Positions 43,622-51,632 of a stretch of DNA of 64,000 nt are shown here, in pieces; the first letter of the stretch is position 1; every line of letters begins with the position of its first letter. This stretch comes from Brevibacillus agri (lineage in GTDB: Bacteria; Bacillota; Bacilli; Brevibacillales; Brevibacillaceae). Position numbers and translations under genes: made by a program. A model generated the notes under the pieces. The model saw nothing but the letters and a program-made list of their open reading frames with translations, searched no databases and was not told where the DNA came from. The stretch is taken from NCBI RefSeq assembly GCF_004117055.1, contig NZ_CP026363.1:2596001-2660000 (forward strand), written 5' to 3'.

Positions 43622-44440
43622 ATGCTTCGTTCCATGTATTCAGGTATCTCAGGTATGCGCGGCTTTCAAACAAAGCTTGATGTCATTGGGAACAACATTG
43701 CGAACGTAAATACGGTTGGCTTCAAAAAAAGCCGTGTCATGTTTCAAGATATTTTGAGCCAAAATGTGCAAGGTGCCGGCGCTCCGACCGACGGTGGAAA
43801 AGGCGGTACCAACCCGACCCAGATCGGTCTCGGTTCCTCGATCGCATCGATTGATACCGTGTTTTCGGCGGGAAGCCCGATGACGACAAACTTGCCGACA
43901 GACCTTTCCATTGAAGGCGACGCCTTTTTCATGGTGAGCCCGGATGACGGCGCGACGATCTACTACACGCGCGCAGGCAACTTCACCCGCGACTCCCAAG
44001 GCTTCCTGGTTAACCCGCAAGGACTGAAACTGTTGAACAGCGATGCTGCTCCGATCCAGATCAGCCAGGCTGACGGTGTCGTCTCCTACTCCATCGGCAA
44101 AGACGGCGTCATTACGACCGTAGACGATGCGGGCGCGCTTGCAGCCGACAACACGATTGGCGTCATGACGTTCAACAACCCGAGCGGTCTGAAAAAAGTC
44201 GGCAATTCGCTCTATGAAAACACGGTGAACGCCGGTGCTCGTGACGAAGACCCAATGACACCAGTTACTCCAGCAGATGCACGCGTGAGCATCATTGCCG
44301 GTCAACTGGAAATGTCCAACGTCGACCTCTCTGAAGAGTTCACGGAAATGATCGTGGCGCAGCGCGGCTTCCAGGCGAACTCGCGGATCATTACGACGTC
44401 CGATTCCGTTCTCGAGGAACTGGTGAATCTGAAACGATAA
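43622..44440 (+). CDS. flgG: Flagellar hook/rod protein FlgG (FlgE-like)
   Basis: This 272-residue protein has the N-terminal SMYSGISGMRGFQTKLDVIGNNIANVNTVGFKKSR motif and the C-terminal SNVDLSEEFTEMIVAQRGFQANSRIITTSDSVLEEL motif of hook and distal-rod proteins. Its length and position match the Bacillus gene variously named flgG or flgE, which makes the hook. No second such gene is nearby. An upstream gap of 102 bases holds GAGGAGGA as the ribosome binding site. Confidence 0.94.
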   Translation: MLRSMYSGISGMRGFQTKLDVIGNNIANVNTVGFKKSRVMFQDILSQNVQGAGAPTDGGKGGTNPTQIGLGSSIASIDTVFSAGSPMTTNLPTDLSIEGDAFFMVSPDDGATIYYTRAGNFTRDSQGFLVNPQGLKLLNSDAAPIQISQADGVVSYSIGKDGVITTVDDAGALAADNTIGVMTFNNPSGLKKVGNSLYENTVNAGARDEDPMTPVTPADARVSIIAGQLEMSNVDLSEEFTEMIVAQRGFQANSRIITTSDSVLEELVNLKR

Positions 44441-44510
44441 CTTCTTGCAGTGGATTAGGCGGGGAAGCGATTTACTCCTTCCCCTGTTTAATCCCGAAAA
44501 GGAGCACACG

Positions 44511-44732
44511 ATGATTAAACTGACCCGTTTTAACGGCACTGCGTTTTATCTGAACATCACTCACATCGAAACGGTTGAAGCAACACCCGATACCGTGATT
44601 ACGTTGTTCAACGACAGGAAGTACATCGTGAAGGATTCCGTAGAGTCCATCGCTGAACGTGTTCAGGCTTTTTATCAAAACGCTCATCCGATAGCGACTG
44701 CACCCAAGCTGCCGGACGATTTAAATGAATAG
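44511..44732 (+). CDS. flbD: FlbD/SwrD family flagellar protein
   Basis: This 73-residue cytoplasmic protein of the FlbD (YlzI/SwrD) family starts MIKLTRFNGTAFYLNITHIETVEATPDTVITLFNDRKYIVKDSV. In Bacillus SwrD raises flagellar motor power for swarming. ATG 44511 follows AAAAGGAG. It lies between flgG and fliL, as in Bacillus. Confidence 0.93.
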   Translation: MIKLTRFNGTAFYLNITHIETVEATPDTVITLFNDRKYIVKDSVESIAERVQAFYQNAHPIATAPKLPDDLNE

Positions 44733-44746
44733 CGGGAGGCATTGCG

Positions 44747-45202
44747 ATGTTTCAAAATCGTTTGTTTAACATGGCTCTAATTATCATCATCGCGATTTCG
44801 CTACTGGGAGTCATCTCGTTTGTGCTCTGGCAAACGTATCTCTCTCCGGCCGGGCAGACGGCCAGCTCCGAAGAAAAAGAAGTGAAGCCTTTGTCAGCGA
44901 AAGAAATGCAGGAGTACTCCGTAGATACTGGCGAGATCACAACCAATTTGCTGACGAACAATTACATGATTGTGCGCTTCAGCATTACAGCGGACAGTGC
45001 AGATGCCAAAACGGAACTGGAGCAGCGATTGCCACAGGTCAATCAGGTGATTATTAAAACGTTGGCTGGCCTGACACCAGAAGACATAAAAGGAACCGAA
45101 GGCGTAAACAAGCTGGAAGCGAAAATCATGAATGAAATCAGCTCCCTGATGCAAGAAGGCAAAATCGTGCAAGTCGTGACGACCAAGCGGGTCTTGTCCT
45201 AG
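44747..45202 (+). CDS. fliL: Flagellar basal body-associated protein FliL
   Basis: FliL is a stator-associated membrane protein. The 151-residue protein has one N-terminal membrane helix (MALIIIIAISLLGVISFVLW) and a periplasmic-side SPFH-like domain (EITTNLLTNNYMIVRFSITAD ... KLEAKIMNEISSLMQEGKIVQVV). It starts with ATG 14 bases after flbD. Confidence 0.94.
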   Translation: MFQNRLFNMALIIIIAISLLGVISFVLWQTYLSPAGQTASSEEKEVKPLSAKEMQEYSVDTGEITTNLLTNNYMIVRFSITADSADAKTELEQRLPQVNQVIIKTLAGLTPEDIKGTEGVNKLEAKIMNEISSLMQEGKIVQVVTTKRVLS

Positions 45203-45243
45203 GGAAGCGATCACACGGATACATAGCAAGGAGGTGACGACAT

Positions 45244-46239
45244 ATGGCCGAGGTTCTCTCACAAAGTGAGATTGACGCGTTGTTGGCCGCTCTATCATCT
45301 GGTGAGATGGATGCCAACGAGCTGAAAAAAGAAGAGACTGAGCGCAAAGTCAAAGTGTATGATTTCAAACGCGCGTTGCGGTTCTCCAAAGACCAGATCC
45401 GTGGCTTGACACGAATCCATGAGAACTATGCGAGGCTGTTGACTACTTATTTTTCAGCTCAGCTCCGTACCTTCGTGCAAATTACGGTTGCCTCCGTCGA
45501 TCAATTGCCGTATGACGAATTTATACGCTCCATTCCCAAGATGACCATCTTGAACATCTTCGAAGCTCCTCCTTTGGAAGGACGAATGGTCTTGGAGGTC
45601 AATCCAAACATCGCCTATACCATGCTGGATCGGCTTCTTGGTGGCCAGGGTGCAATCCCGGAAAAAATGGGTGCACTTACGGAAATTGAAACAACGGTGA
45701 TGGAGCGAGTATTCGGCAAGGCGCTGGATACATTCCACGAGGCATGGAAGCAAATTATTGAGCTTGATCCGTACCAGGAAGGACTGGAAATGAATCCCCA
45801 GTTCATGCAGATTGTCTCGCCAAACGAGATTGTCGTCGTAATCTCGTTCAGTACGAAAATCGGGGACACGACAGGAATGATTAACCTTTGTCTGCCTCAC
45901 GTCGTAATGGAGCCGATCATGACCAAGCTTTCCGGTCAGTACTGGTTCTCCAAGCAGAAAAAGACACGGGATGAAGATGAACGCCTGCGTGTCGAAGAAC
46001 GAGTAAAGGTGGCCAAACTGCCGATCATTGCGGAAATGGGGACGGCTACGATTACCGTCGGCGATTTTCTGGCGCTGCAAAAAGGCGATGTCATCCAGTT
46101 GGATCAGTCGCTTGACAGCAAGCTGAAGATCAAGATAGGCGATCAGTTGAAGTTCCTGGGGCAACCGGGTACGCTCAAAGGCAGAATGGCCGTGCAGATT
46201 GATGAAGTCATAGAGGAGGGGGAGGACCAAAATGAGTAG
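45244..46239 (+). CDS. fliM: Flagellar motor switch protein FliM
   Basis: FliM is the C-ring protein that binds CheY-P. The 331-residue protein begins with the CheY-binding peptide LSQSEIDALLAAL, then the middle domain (LTRIHENYARLLTTYFSAQLR, NPNIAYTMLDRLLGG) and the C-terminal SPOA domain (GDVIQLDQSLDSKLKIKIGDQ). It overlaps fliY by 8 bases, so both are coupled. The ribosome binding site is AGGAGGTG. Confidence 0.97.
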   Translation: MAEVLSQSEIDALLAALSSGEMDANELKKEETERKVKVYDFKRALRFSKDQIRGLTRIHENYARLLTTYFSAQLRTFVQITVASVDQLPYDEFIRSIPKMTILNIFEAPPLEGRMVLEVNPNIAYTMLDRLLGGQGAIPEKMGALTEIETTVMERVFGKALDTFHEAWKQIIELDPYQEGLEMNPQFMQIVSPNEIVVVISFSTKIGDTTGMINLCLPHVVMEPIMTKLSGQYWFSKQKKTRDEDERLRVEERVKVAKLPIIAEMGTATITVGDFLALQKGDVIQLDQSLDSKLKIKIGDQLKFLGQPGTLKGRMAVQIDEVIEEGEDQNE

Positions 46240-47593
46240 AGATATGCTTTCTCAAGACGAGATTGACGCGCTACTTCGCGCGAACAACTTGGTTGAGGAC
46301 GAAGAGGAAGCAAAGCCCGCGGAGAGTCAGAATGTGGCTGATTTTCTTTCCCCGTTTGAACAGGACGCGCTTGGCGAAATCGGAAATATCTCCTTCGGCA
46401 GCGCCGCAACCGCGTTATCCACTTTGTTAAGCCAGAAAGTCGACATTACCACGCCGACCGTTTCCGTTGTCAACGTGGATGAGTTGGAAAGCGAGTTTCC
46501 AATTCCTCATGTGGCGGTCCACGTCGAGTACACGGATGGCTTCAAAGGGATCAACCTGTTGGTCATTCGGATGGAAGATGCGGCGGTAATCGCAGACCTG
46601 ATGATGGGGGGAGATGGCAAGCCTGCCGATACGGAAATGTCCGAGCTGCACATCAGCGCAGTCCAGGAAGCGATGAACCAAATGATGGGTTCAGCGGCGA
46701 CATCCATGTCCACGATCTTCAACCAGTTCATCAACATTACACCTCCGGGCATCGACGTGATGGACTTGGCGCAGGGCAAGGGCGGAGACAGCTTCTCCGA
46801 CGATGACAGCCCGCTGGTGAAAGTCTCCTTCCGCTTGAAAGTCGGCGAACATGGCGAGTTGATTGACTCGAATATCATGCAGCTTTTGCCGCTTTCTTTT
46901 GCGAAGAAAATGATCGACCGACTGGTGGGAGGCTCGGATGACGAGGCAGCCGCAGCACTTGTAGCCGAGACGGAAATGCCGTCTATTCCGGCCCCGAGCG
47001 CGTCCGCTCCACCGCCAGCCCAGCCTGTGCAGCAGGAGCCTGTACAGAGCCCCGTACCGCCTGTAGCGCCGCCGCCTCCTGCACAGCAGCCGATGCAGCA
47101 GCCACCGGCTGGATATGCTCCGCCGATGGGTTATCCGGGGCAACCGATGTATCCGGACCCATACGCGCAATATGCGATGCCGCCGGGGTATGCTCCGTAT
47201 CCGGGCGTTTACCAGCAACCGCCTATGGCTCCGCCAGCGCCGCAGCATTTCGGAAGCCCGGCAGCCAACCAGGCAAATGTCGTGCCAGCGCAGTTTGCAC
47301 CGCTTGGCGCGTCCCCGATGTACACAGGAGAACTGCAAAATTTGAATCTCTTGCAAGACATTCCGCTGCAAGTAACGGTGGAGCTGGGACGTACCAAAAA
47401 GTTGATTAGAGAAATTCTTGACTTGTCTGCCGGATCCATCATACAGTTGGACAAGCTGGCAGGTGAGCATGTAGACATTTTGGTCAATAACAAGTTGATT
47501 GCCAAAGGCGAGGTTGTCGTCATCGACGAGAATTTCGGTGTCCGCGTCACCGATATCATCAGCCAGTTTGATCGTGTTCAAAAATTGCAATAA
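46232..47593 (+). CDS. fliY: Flagellar motor switch phosphatase FliY
   Basis: FliY replaces FliN in Bacilli and removes phosphate from CheY-P. The 453-residue protein has the CheY-P binding peptide LSQDEIDALLRAN, two CheC-like active sites (EIGNISFGSAATALS and the later QEAMNQMMGSAATSMS), a long Pro/Ala/Gln/Tyr-rich linker (about residues 255-350) and a C-terminal FliN/SPOA domain (LLQDIPLQVTVELGRTKKLIREILDLS). It is full length for the family. With CheC and CheD it gives the adaptation set of Bacillus-type chemotaxis. Confidence 0.97.
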   Translation: MSRDMLSQDEIDALLRANNLVEDEEEAKPAESQNVADFLSPFEQDALGEIGNISFGSAATALSTLLSQKVDITTPTVSVVNVDELESEFPIPHVAVHVEYTDGFKGINLLVIRMEDAAVIADLMMGGDGKPADTEMSELHISAVQEAMNQMMGSAATSMSTIFNQFINITPPGIDVMDLAQGKGGDSFSDDDSPLVKVSFRLKVGEHGELIDSNIMQLLPLSFAKKMIDRLVGGSDDEAAAALVAETEMPSIPAPSASAPPPAQPVQQEPVQSPVPPVAPPPPAQQPMQQPPAGYAPPMGYPGQPMYPDPYAQYAMPPGYAPYPGVYQQPPMAPPAPQHFGSPAANQANVVPAQFAPLGASPMYTGELQNLNLLQDIPLQVTVELGRTKKLIREILDLSAGSIIQLDKLAGEHVDILVNNKLIAKGEVVVIDENFGVRVTDIISQFDRVQKLQ

Positions 47594-47631
47594 ACCACAA
47601 ATCAAGAGCAAGTATTGGGGAGGATCTATTC

Positions 47632-47994
47632 ATGTCAAACAAAGTATTGATCGTTGATGATGCAGCATTCATGCGTATGATGATTAAGGAGATTTTGTCC
47701 AAAAACGGCTACAGCGTCGTAGGGGAAGCAAGCGATGGAGCACAGGCGGTTGAGAAGTACAAGGAATTGGGACCAGATTTGGTGACAATGGACATTACCA
47801 TGCCGGAAATGGATGGCATTTCTGCTCTGAAAGAAATCAAAAAGCTCGATCCGAACGCACGCGTCATCATGTGCTCCGCGATGGGACAACAGGCCATGGT
47901 TATTGATGCGATTCAGGCGGGCGCGAAAGATTTCATCGTAAAACCATTCCAGGCAGATCGCGTGCTGGAAGCGATCAAAAAGACTTTGAGCTAA
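47632..47994 (+). CDS. cheY: Chemotaxis response regulator CheY
   Basis: A single-domain receiver of 120 residues. Landmarks are VDDAAFMRMM (acidic pocket), the phosphoacceptor Asp in VTMDITMPEMDG, the switch CSAMGQQ and the Lys in IVKPFQ. CheA phosphorylates it and it then binds FliM/FliY. It lies between fliY and fliZ, as in Bacillus; the stop overlaps the next start. Confidence 0.98.
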   Translation: MSNKVLIVDDAAFMRMMIKEILSKNGYSVVGEASDGAQAVEKYKELGPDLVTMDITMPEMDGISALKEIKKLDPNARVIMCSAMGQQAMVIDAIQAGAKDFIVKPFQADRVLEAIKKTLS

Positions 47995-48674
47995 TGATGA
48001 AGATCCGGAATGCAGGGACGAGGCTTTTGTGGATCTTCAGTCTGATCCTCGTGCTGTTTGTCTCCGCCCTGCCCATTGCCGTCCATGCGGAAGGTACTGT
48101 AGCCGATGCGTACAACCAAGGGAATACAGACAAGAGCAATGCGCCCGCCGGCGGCGAACAGCCGGCGGCCATTCCGGGCAGCGGAACAGGCAGCATGATC
48201 GGTTATTTGGTGCAAGTCATTTTTTCACTCGGCTTTATCGCTGTTCTTATCTTTTTCCTGCTCCGTTTTCTCGGGCGACGCCAAGTCGGGCAAAGCCAAG
48301 GACCGATCAAAATTATCAGTGCGGCAGCCCTTGGCAACGGGAAGACGCTGCAGGTGGTCATGATCGGAGAGTCCTTGTACATTGTGGGAGTGGGAGAGAA
48401 TGTCCAACTGCTTCGCCGCATCGAACCGGGGGAAGAGGTGGACCTGATCTTGGCCGATGCGGAAATCGCACCGATCAAAAACCCGTTATCGCTGAACTGG
48501 CTGCCATTCGGCAAAAAGAAGCAGGCTGACGAAGAGTTGCTGTTTTCTTCGGATGTGGACGGAAAAACCTTTCAGGAGCTTTTGAAAGGGCAGTGGGACA
48601 ACGTGAAAAATCGACCACTCAACTCCGACTTGTGGGACAAAGAGGAAGTTTCCGACAGAGGGGACCGAAAATGA
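47994..48674 (+). CDS. fliZ: Flagellar biosynthesis protein FliZ/FliO
   Basis: This 226-residue protein corresponds to FliO, which helps assemble the FliP-Q-R export gate. An N-terminal signal-like helix (LLWIFSLILVLFVSALPIAVHA) is followed by an exposed linker and a membrane helix at about residues 70-90 (LVQVIFSLGFIAVLIFFLLRFL). The FliO domain comes next (KIISAAALGNGKTLQVVMIGESLYIVGVGENVQLL). The C-terminus is charged. It overlaps cheY (1 base) and fliP. Confidence 0.92.
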   Translation: MMKIRNAGTRLLWIFSLILVLFVSALPIAVHAEGTVADAYNQGNTDKSNAPAGGEQPAAIPGSGTGSMIGYLVQVIFSLGFIAVLIFFLLRFLGRRQVGQSQGPIKIISAAALGNGKTLQVVMIGESLYIVGVGENVQLLRRIEPGEEVDLILADAEIAPIKNPLSLNWLPFGKKKQADEELLFSSDVDGKTFQELLKGQWDNVKNRPLNSDLWDKEEVSDRGDRK

Positions 48675-49432
48675 AATATTTTTTACAGGTGCTTGTGCTT
48701 GTTGCCGCAGTGCTCGCGGTACCGGAGATGGCGGCAGCCGCGCCAGGAGGAACACCGCTAATTCCGAGCATTGACTTGCAAATCGGCGGCGGCACTGGGA
48801 CACCACAGGAGACATCCTCAGCGATTCAGTTGTTGCTGATCTTGACTGTGCTCTCAGTGGCACCAGCTATCTTGTTGTTGATGACGAGTTTTACGCGAAT
48901 TGTCATTGTCTTGTCGTTTGTGCGAAATGCCTTGGCGACCCAGCAAATGCCGCCCAACCAGGTGCTGGTGGCGCTCGCTTTGTTTCTGACGTTTTTCATC
49001 ATGGCCCCGACTTTGGGCAAAGTGAATGAAACGGCCGTGCAACCATTTATGCAGGGCAAGCTGACGCAGCAGCAGGCATTCGATGCGGCGGTCATTCCGT
49101 TCAAGGAATTTATGGCCAAGCAGACGCGCGAAAAAGATTTGGCGCTGTTTTTGGAATTTACGAAAGCGGAGCGACCGAAGACGATTCAGGATATTCCGCT
49201 TACTGTTCTCGTACCTGCCTATGCGATCAGCGAGCTGAAAACGGCCTTTCAGATCGGCTTTATGATCTTCATCCCGTTTCTGGTCATCGACATGATTATC
49301 TCCAGCATTTTGATGGGGATGGGGATGATGATGCTGCCGCCGGTCATGATTTCGCTGCCGTTCAAAATTTTGCTGTTCATTATGGTAGACGGCTGGTACT
49401 TAGTAGTGAAATCCCTTTTGACCAGTTTTTAG
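48671..49432 (+). CDS. fliP: Flagellar export gate protein FliP
   Basis: FliP is the main subunit of the type III export gate. The 253-residue protein has a cleavable signal-like N-terminus (YFLQVLVLVAAVLAV...), then membrane helices with LLLMTSFTRIVIVLSFVRNAL and PFLVIDMIISSILMGMGMMMLPPVMISLPFKILLFI. ATG 48671 overlaps the fliZ stop; an in-frame start upstream would add residues that are not conserved. Confidence 0.97.
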   Translation: MKYFLQVLVLVAAVLAVPEMAAAAPGGTPLIPSIDLQIGGGTGTPQETSSAIQLLLILTVLSVAPAILLLMTSFTRIVIVLSFVRNALATQQMPPNQVLVALALFLTFFIMAPTLGKVNETAVQPFMQGKLTQQQAFDAAVIPFKEFMAKQTREKDLALFLEFTKAERPKTIQDIPLTVLVPAYAISELKTAFQIGFMIFIPFLVIDMIISSILMGMGMMMLPPVMISLPFKILLFIMVDGWYLVVKSLLTSF

Positions 49433-49463
49433 CGACATTCCGAAGGGACCAGGAGGTTAGAGC

Positions 49464-49733
49464 ATGACACAGGAATTACTGATGCAAATTGCCCAAAGCT
49501 CTGTTTACACCATCCTGCTGGTTTCGGCGCCCGCGCTCGGGATCGCCTTACTGGTCGGGTTGATGGTCAGCGTTTTTCAGGCAACCACGCAAATTCAGGA
49601 GCAGACGCTCGCATTCATTCCGAAGATCGTCGCCGTGTTTATTATCATTTTGGCGGTAGGACCGTGGATGCTGCGCGTCATGCTAGATTTTACGATGGGG
49701 ATCTTCGGAAACCTGCATCGTTTTGTCGGATAG
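49464..49733 (+). CDS. fliQ: Flagellar export gate protein FliQ
   Basis: FliQ is an 89-residue two-helix membrane protein of the export gate (LVSAPALGIALLVGLMVSVFQATTQIQEQTLAFIPKIVAV). The ribosome binding site is AGGAGG. The family length is matched exactly. Confidence 0.97.
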   Translation: MTQELLMQIAQSSVYTILLVSAPALGIALLVGLMVSVFQATTQIQEQTLAFIPKIVAVFIIILAVGPWMLRVMLDFTMGIFGNLHRFVG

Positions 49734-49736
49734 CGT

Positions 49737-50519
49737 ATGAGCCTTTATCTCACGTATTTGCCTGTTTTCTTGCTGGTGTTTGTCAGAATGAGCGCCTTTT
49801 TTGTAGTGGCTCCCTTTTTCGCGATCAGGGGCGTGCCTGCCCAGTTCAAAATCGGCTTGGCCTTCATCGTCGCCTTGATTAGCTTTCAAGCGTTGCCGGT
49901 GCAAGGACAGATTCCGCTGGATTTGACGTTTATGCTCTTTGTGATAAAGGAAGCGCTCGTAGGCTTGATTCTCGGCTATATTTGCGAGCTGATGTTTGTC
50001 GCTGTCCAGGTTGCCGGAGGGCTGATGGACATGCAAATGGGCCTGGCCATGGCGAACGTGATCGACCCGAAAACGGGCGCCTACATCCCTGTGACGGGGA
50101 ACTTCAAGAATATCTTGGCGATTTTGTATTTTTTTAGCATCAATGGACATCACATGCTGCTGCGCGGGATCATGAGCAGCTACCAGGCGATTCCGGTGGA
50201 TCGCATGTGGGCCGCTTTTGGCAGTGAAAGCGCGATGATGACAGCGGTCAAAGTGTTTCAGAACATGTTTTTGAGCGCGTTTTTGATGGCGGCGCCAATC
50301 GTGGTCGCGCTGTTTTTGGTAGACCTCTCTCTTGGTATTATCGCCAAATCTGTCCCGCAGTTTAATATTTTTGTGGTCGGCTTGCCGATCAAACTGCTTG
50401 CCAGCTTTCTGCTCTTGATCGTTGTCATGCCCGCCTTTTTACTGACGTTAAACGGACTGTTTGACAACATGTTCCGGGCACTCGCAGAAATGATGAAATC
50501 GCTCGGAGGATCACCATGA
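49737..50519 (+). CDS. fliR: Flagellar export gate protein FliR
   Basis: FliR is the single-copy gate subunit. The 260-residue protein has several membrane helices (YLPVFLLVFVRMSAFFVVAP, FKIGLAFIVALI, PIKLLASFLLLIVVMPAFLL) and conserved MQMGLAMANVIDP. The start is 3 bases after the fliQ stop, with a weak ribosome binding site, so coupling is likely. flhB overlaps by ATGA. Confidence 0.96.
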   Translation: MSLYLTYLPVFLLVFVRMSAFFVVAPFFAIRGVPAQFKIGLAFIVALISFQALPVQGQIPLDLTFMLFVIKEALVGLILGYICELMFVAVQVAGGLMDMQMGLAMANVIDPKTGAYIPVTGNFKNILAILYFFSINGHHMLLRGIMSSYQAIPVDRMWAAFGSESAMMTAVKVFQNMFLSAFLMAAPIVVALFLVDLSLGIIAKSVPQFNIFVVGLPIKLLASFLLLIVVMPAFLLTLNGLFDNMFRALAEMMKSLGGSP

Positions 50520-51613
50520 CGCAGATGAGGTTCCTTTACCCCGTAGACCTGCAGTTTTTTAGCGGCGAAAAAACGGAGAAGGCGACTCCCAAGAAAAAGG
50601 AGGATGCCCGAAAAAAGGGGCAGGTGGCGAAAAGCCAGGATCTCTCTCCTTCCATCGTATTGACTTCGTTCTTTTTTTTGCTGATGATGCTCGGGCCTTC
50701 CATGCTCAGTACGTTCCAGAACCTGATGCGAGAAGCGCTTATCACGTTTACGAGCTGGCAGTTGAACGAAGAGAATCTGAAAGTCATCGTCATGTCGATG
50801 GCCTTCGAGGCGCTGAAAATCGTGGGCCCTGTACTGGGGCTGGCCTTTCTGGTCGCCTTCGCCGTCAATTACATGCAGGTGGGCTGGATGATTAGTACGG
50901 AGCCGCTGCAGATGAAGCTGGAGAAGCTGGACCCGATCAAAGGAGCCAAACGCATTTTCTCCATGCGCTCCCTCGTCGAATTGCTGAAATCGCTATTGAA
51001 AATCAGTGCTTGCATGTATGTGGCTTACGTCATTTTATGGAGTGCAAAAGAACAAGTCACCCAGCTTTCCTTGCTCTCGCTGGGGAGCGTCCTGTCTTTT
51101 ACAGGAACTGAAGTAACCAAACTCGGAATTTACATCGGTTTGCTGCTGTTCATTCTGGCGATTATGGATTACGCCTATCAACGGTATGAACATGAAAAGA
51201 ATTTGCGGATGTCCAAACAGGACATTAAAGACGAGCACAAGCAGGCGGAAGGGGACCCGCTAATCAAAGGGAAAATTCGCGAGAGGCAGCGGAGCATGGC
51301 GCTGCGTCGGATGATGCAAGAGCTGCCGAAAGCGGACGTCATCATTACGAACCCGACCCACTTTGCCGTCGCAATCCGCTACGATGCCAGTGCAATGAGC
51401 GCCCCTACGGTAGTGGCAAAAGGCCAGGATTACCTGGCGCTGAAAATCAGAGAGGTGGCCAAGAAGCACCGGATTGTTACGATGGAAAACAAGCCCCTGG
51501 CCCGGGCTCTCTATAGTCAGGTTGAAATTGGACAACAAATTCCCGAAGAGATGTTTAAAGCGGTCGCGGAAGTCCTCGCGTACGTCTACAAGCTGCAAGG
51601 GAAAGTGAAATAA
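50516..51613 (+). CDS. flhB: Flagellar export switch protein FlhB
   Basis: FlhB sits in the gate and sets substrate class. The 365-residue protein has the N-terminal KTEKATPKKKEDARKKGQVAKSQDL, four membrane helices, and the C-terminal domain with the autocleavage site NPTHFAVAIRYD near residue 280. The tail (IPEEMFKAVAEVLAYVYKLQ) resembles the YlqH protein at 10853-11143. Confidence 0.98.
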   Translation: MTQMRFLYPVDLQFFSGEKTEKATPKKKEDARKKGQVAKSQDLSPSIVLTSFFFLLMMLGPSMLSTFQNLMREALITFTSWQLNEENLKVIVMSMAFEALKIVGPVLGLAFLVAFAVNYMQVGWMISTEPLQMKLEKLDPIKGAKRIFSMRSLVELLKSLLKISACMYVAYVILWSAKEQVTQLSLLSLGSVLSFTGTEVTKLGIYIGLLLFILAIMDYAYQRYEHEKNLRMSKQDIKDEHKQAEGDPLIKGKIRERQRSMALRRMMQELPKADVIITNPTHFAVAIRYDASAMSAPTVVAKGQDYLALKIREVAKKHRIVTMENKPLARALYSQVEIGQQIPEEMFKAVAEVLAYVYKLQGKVK

Positions 51614-51632
51614 CGAGGAAGGAGGATGAACG

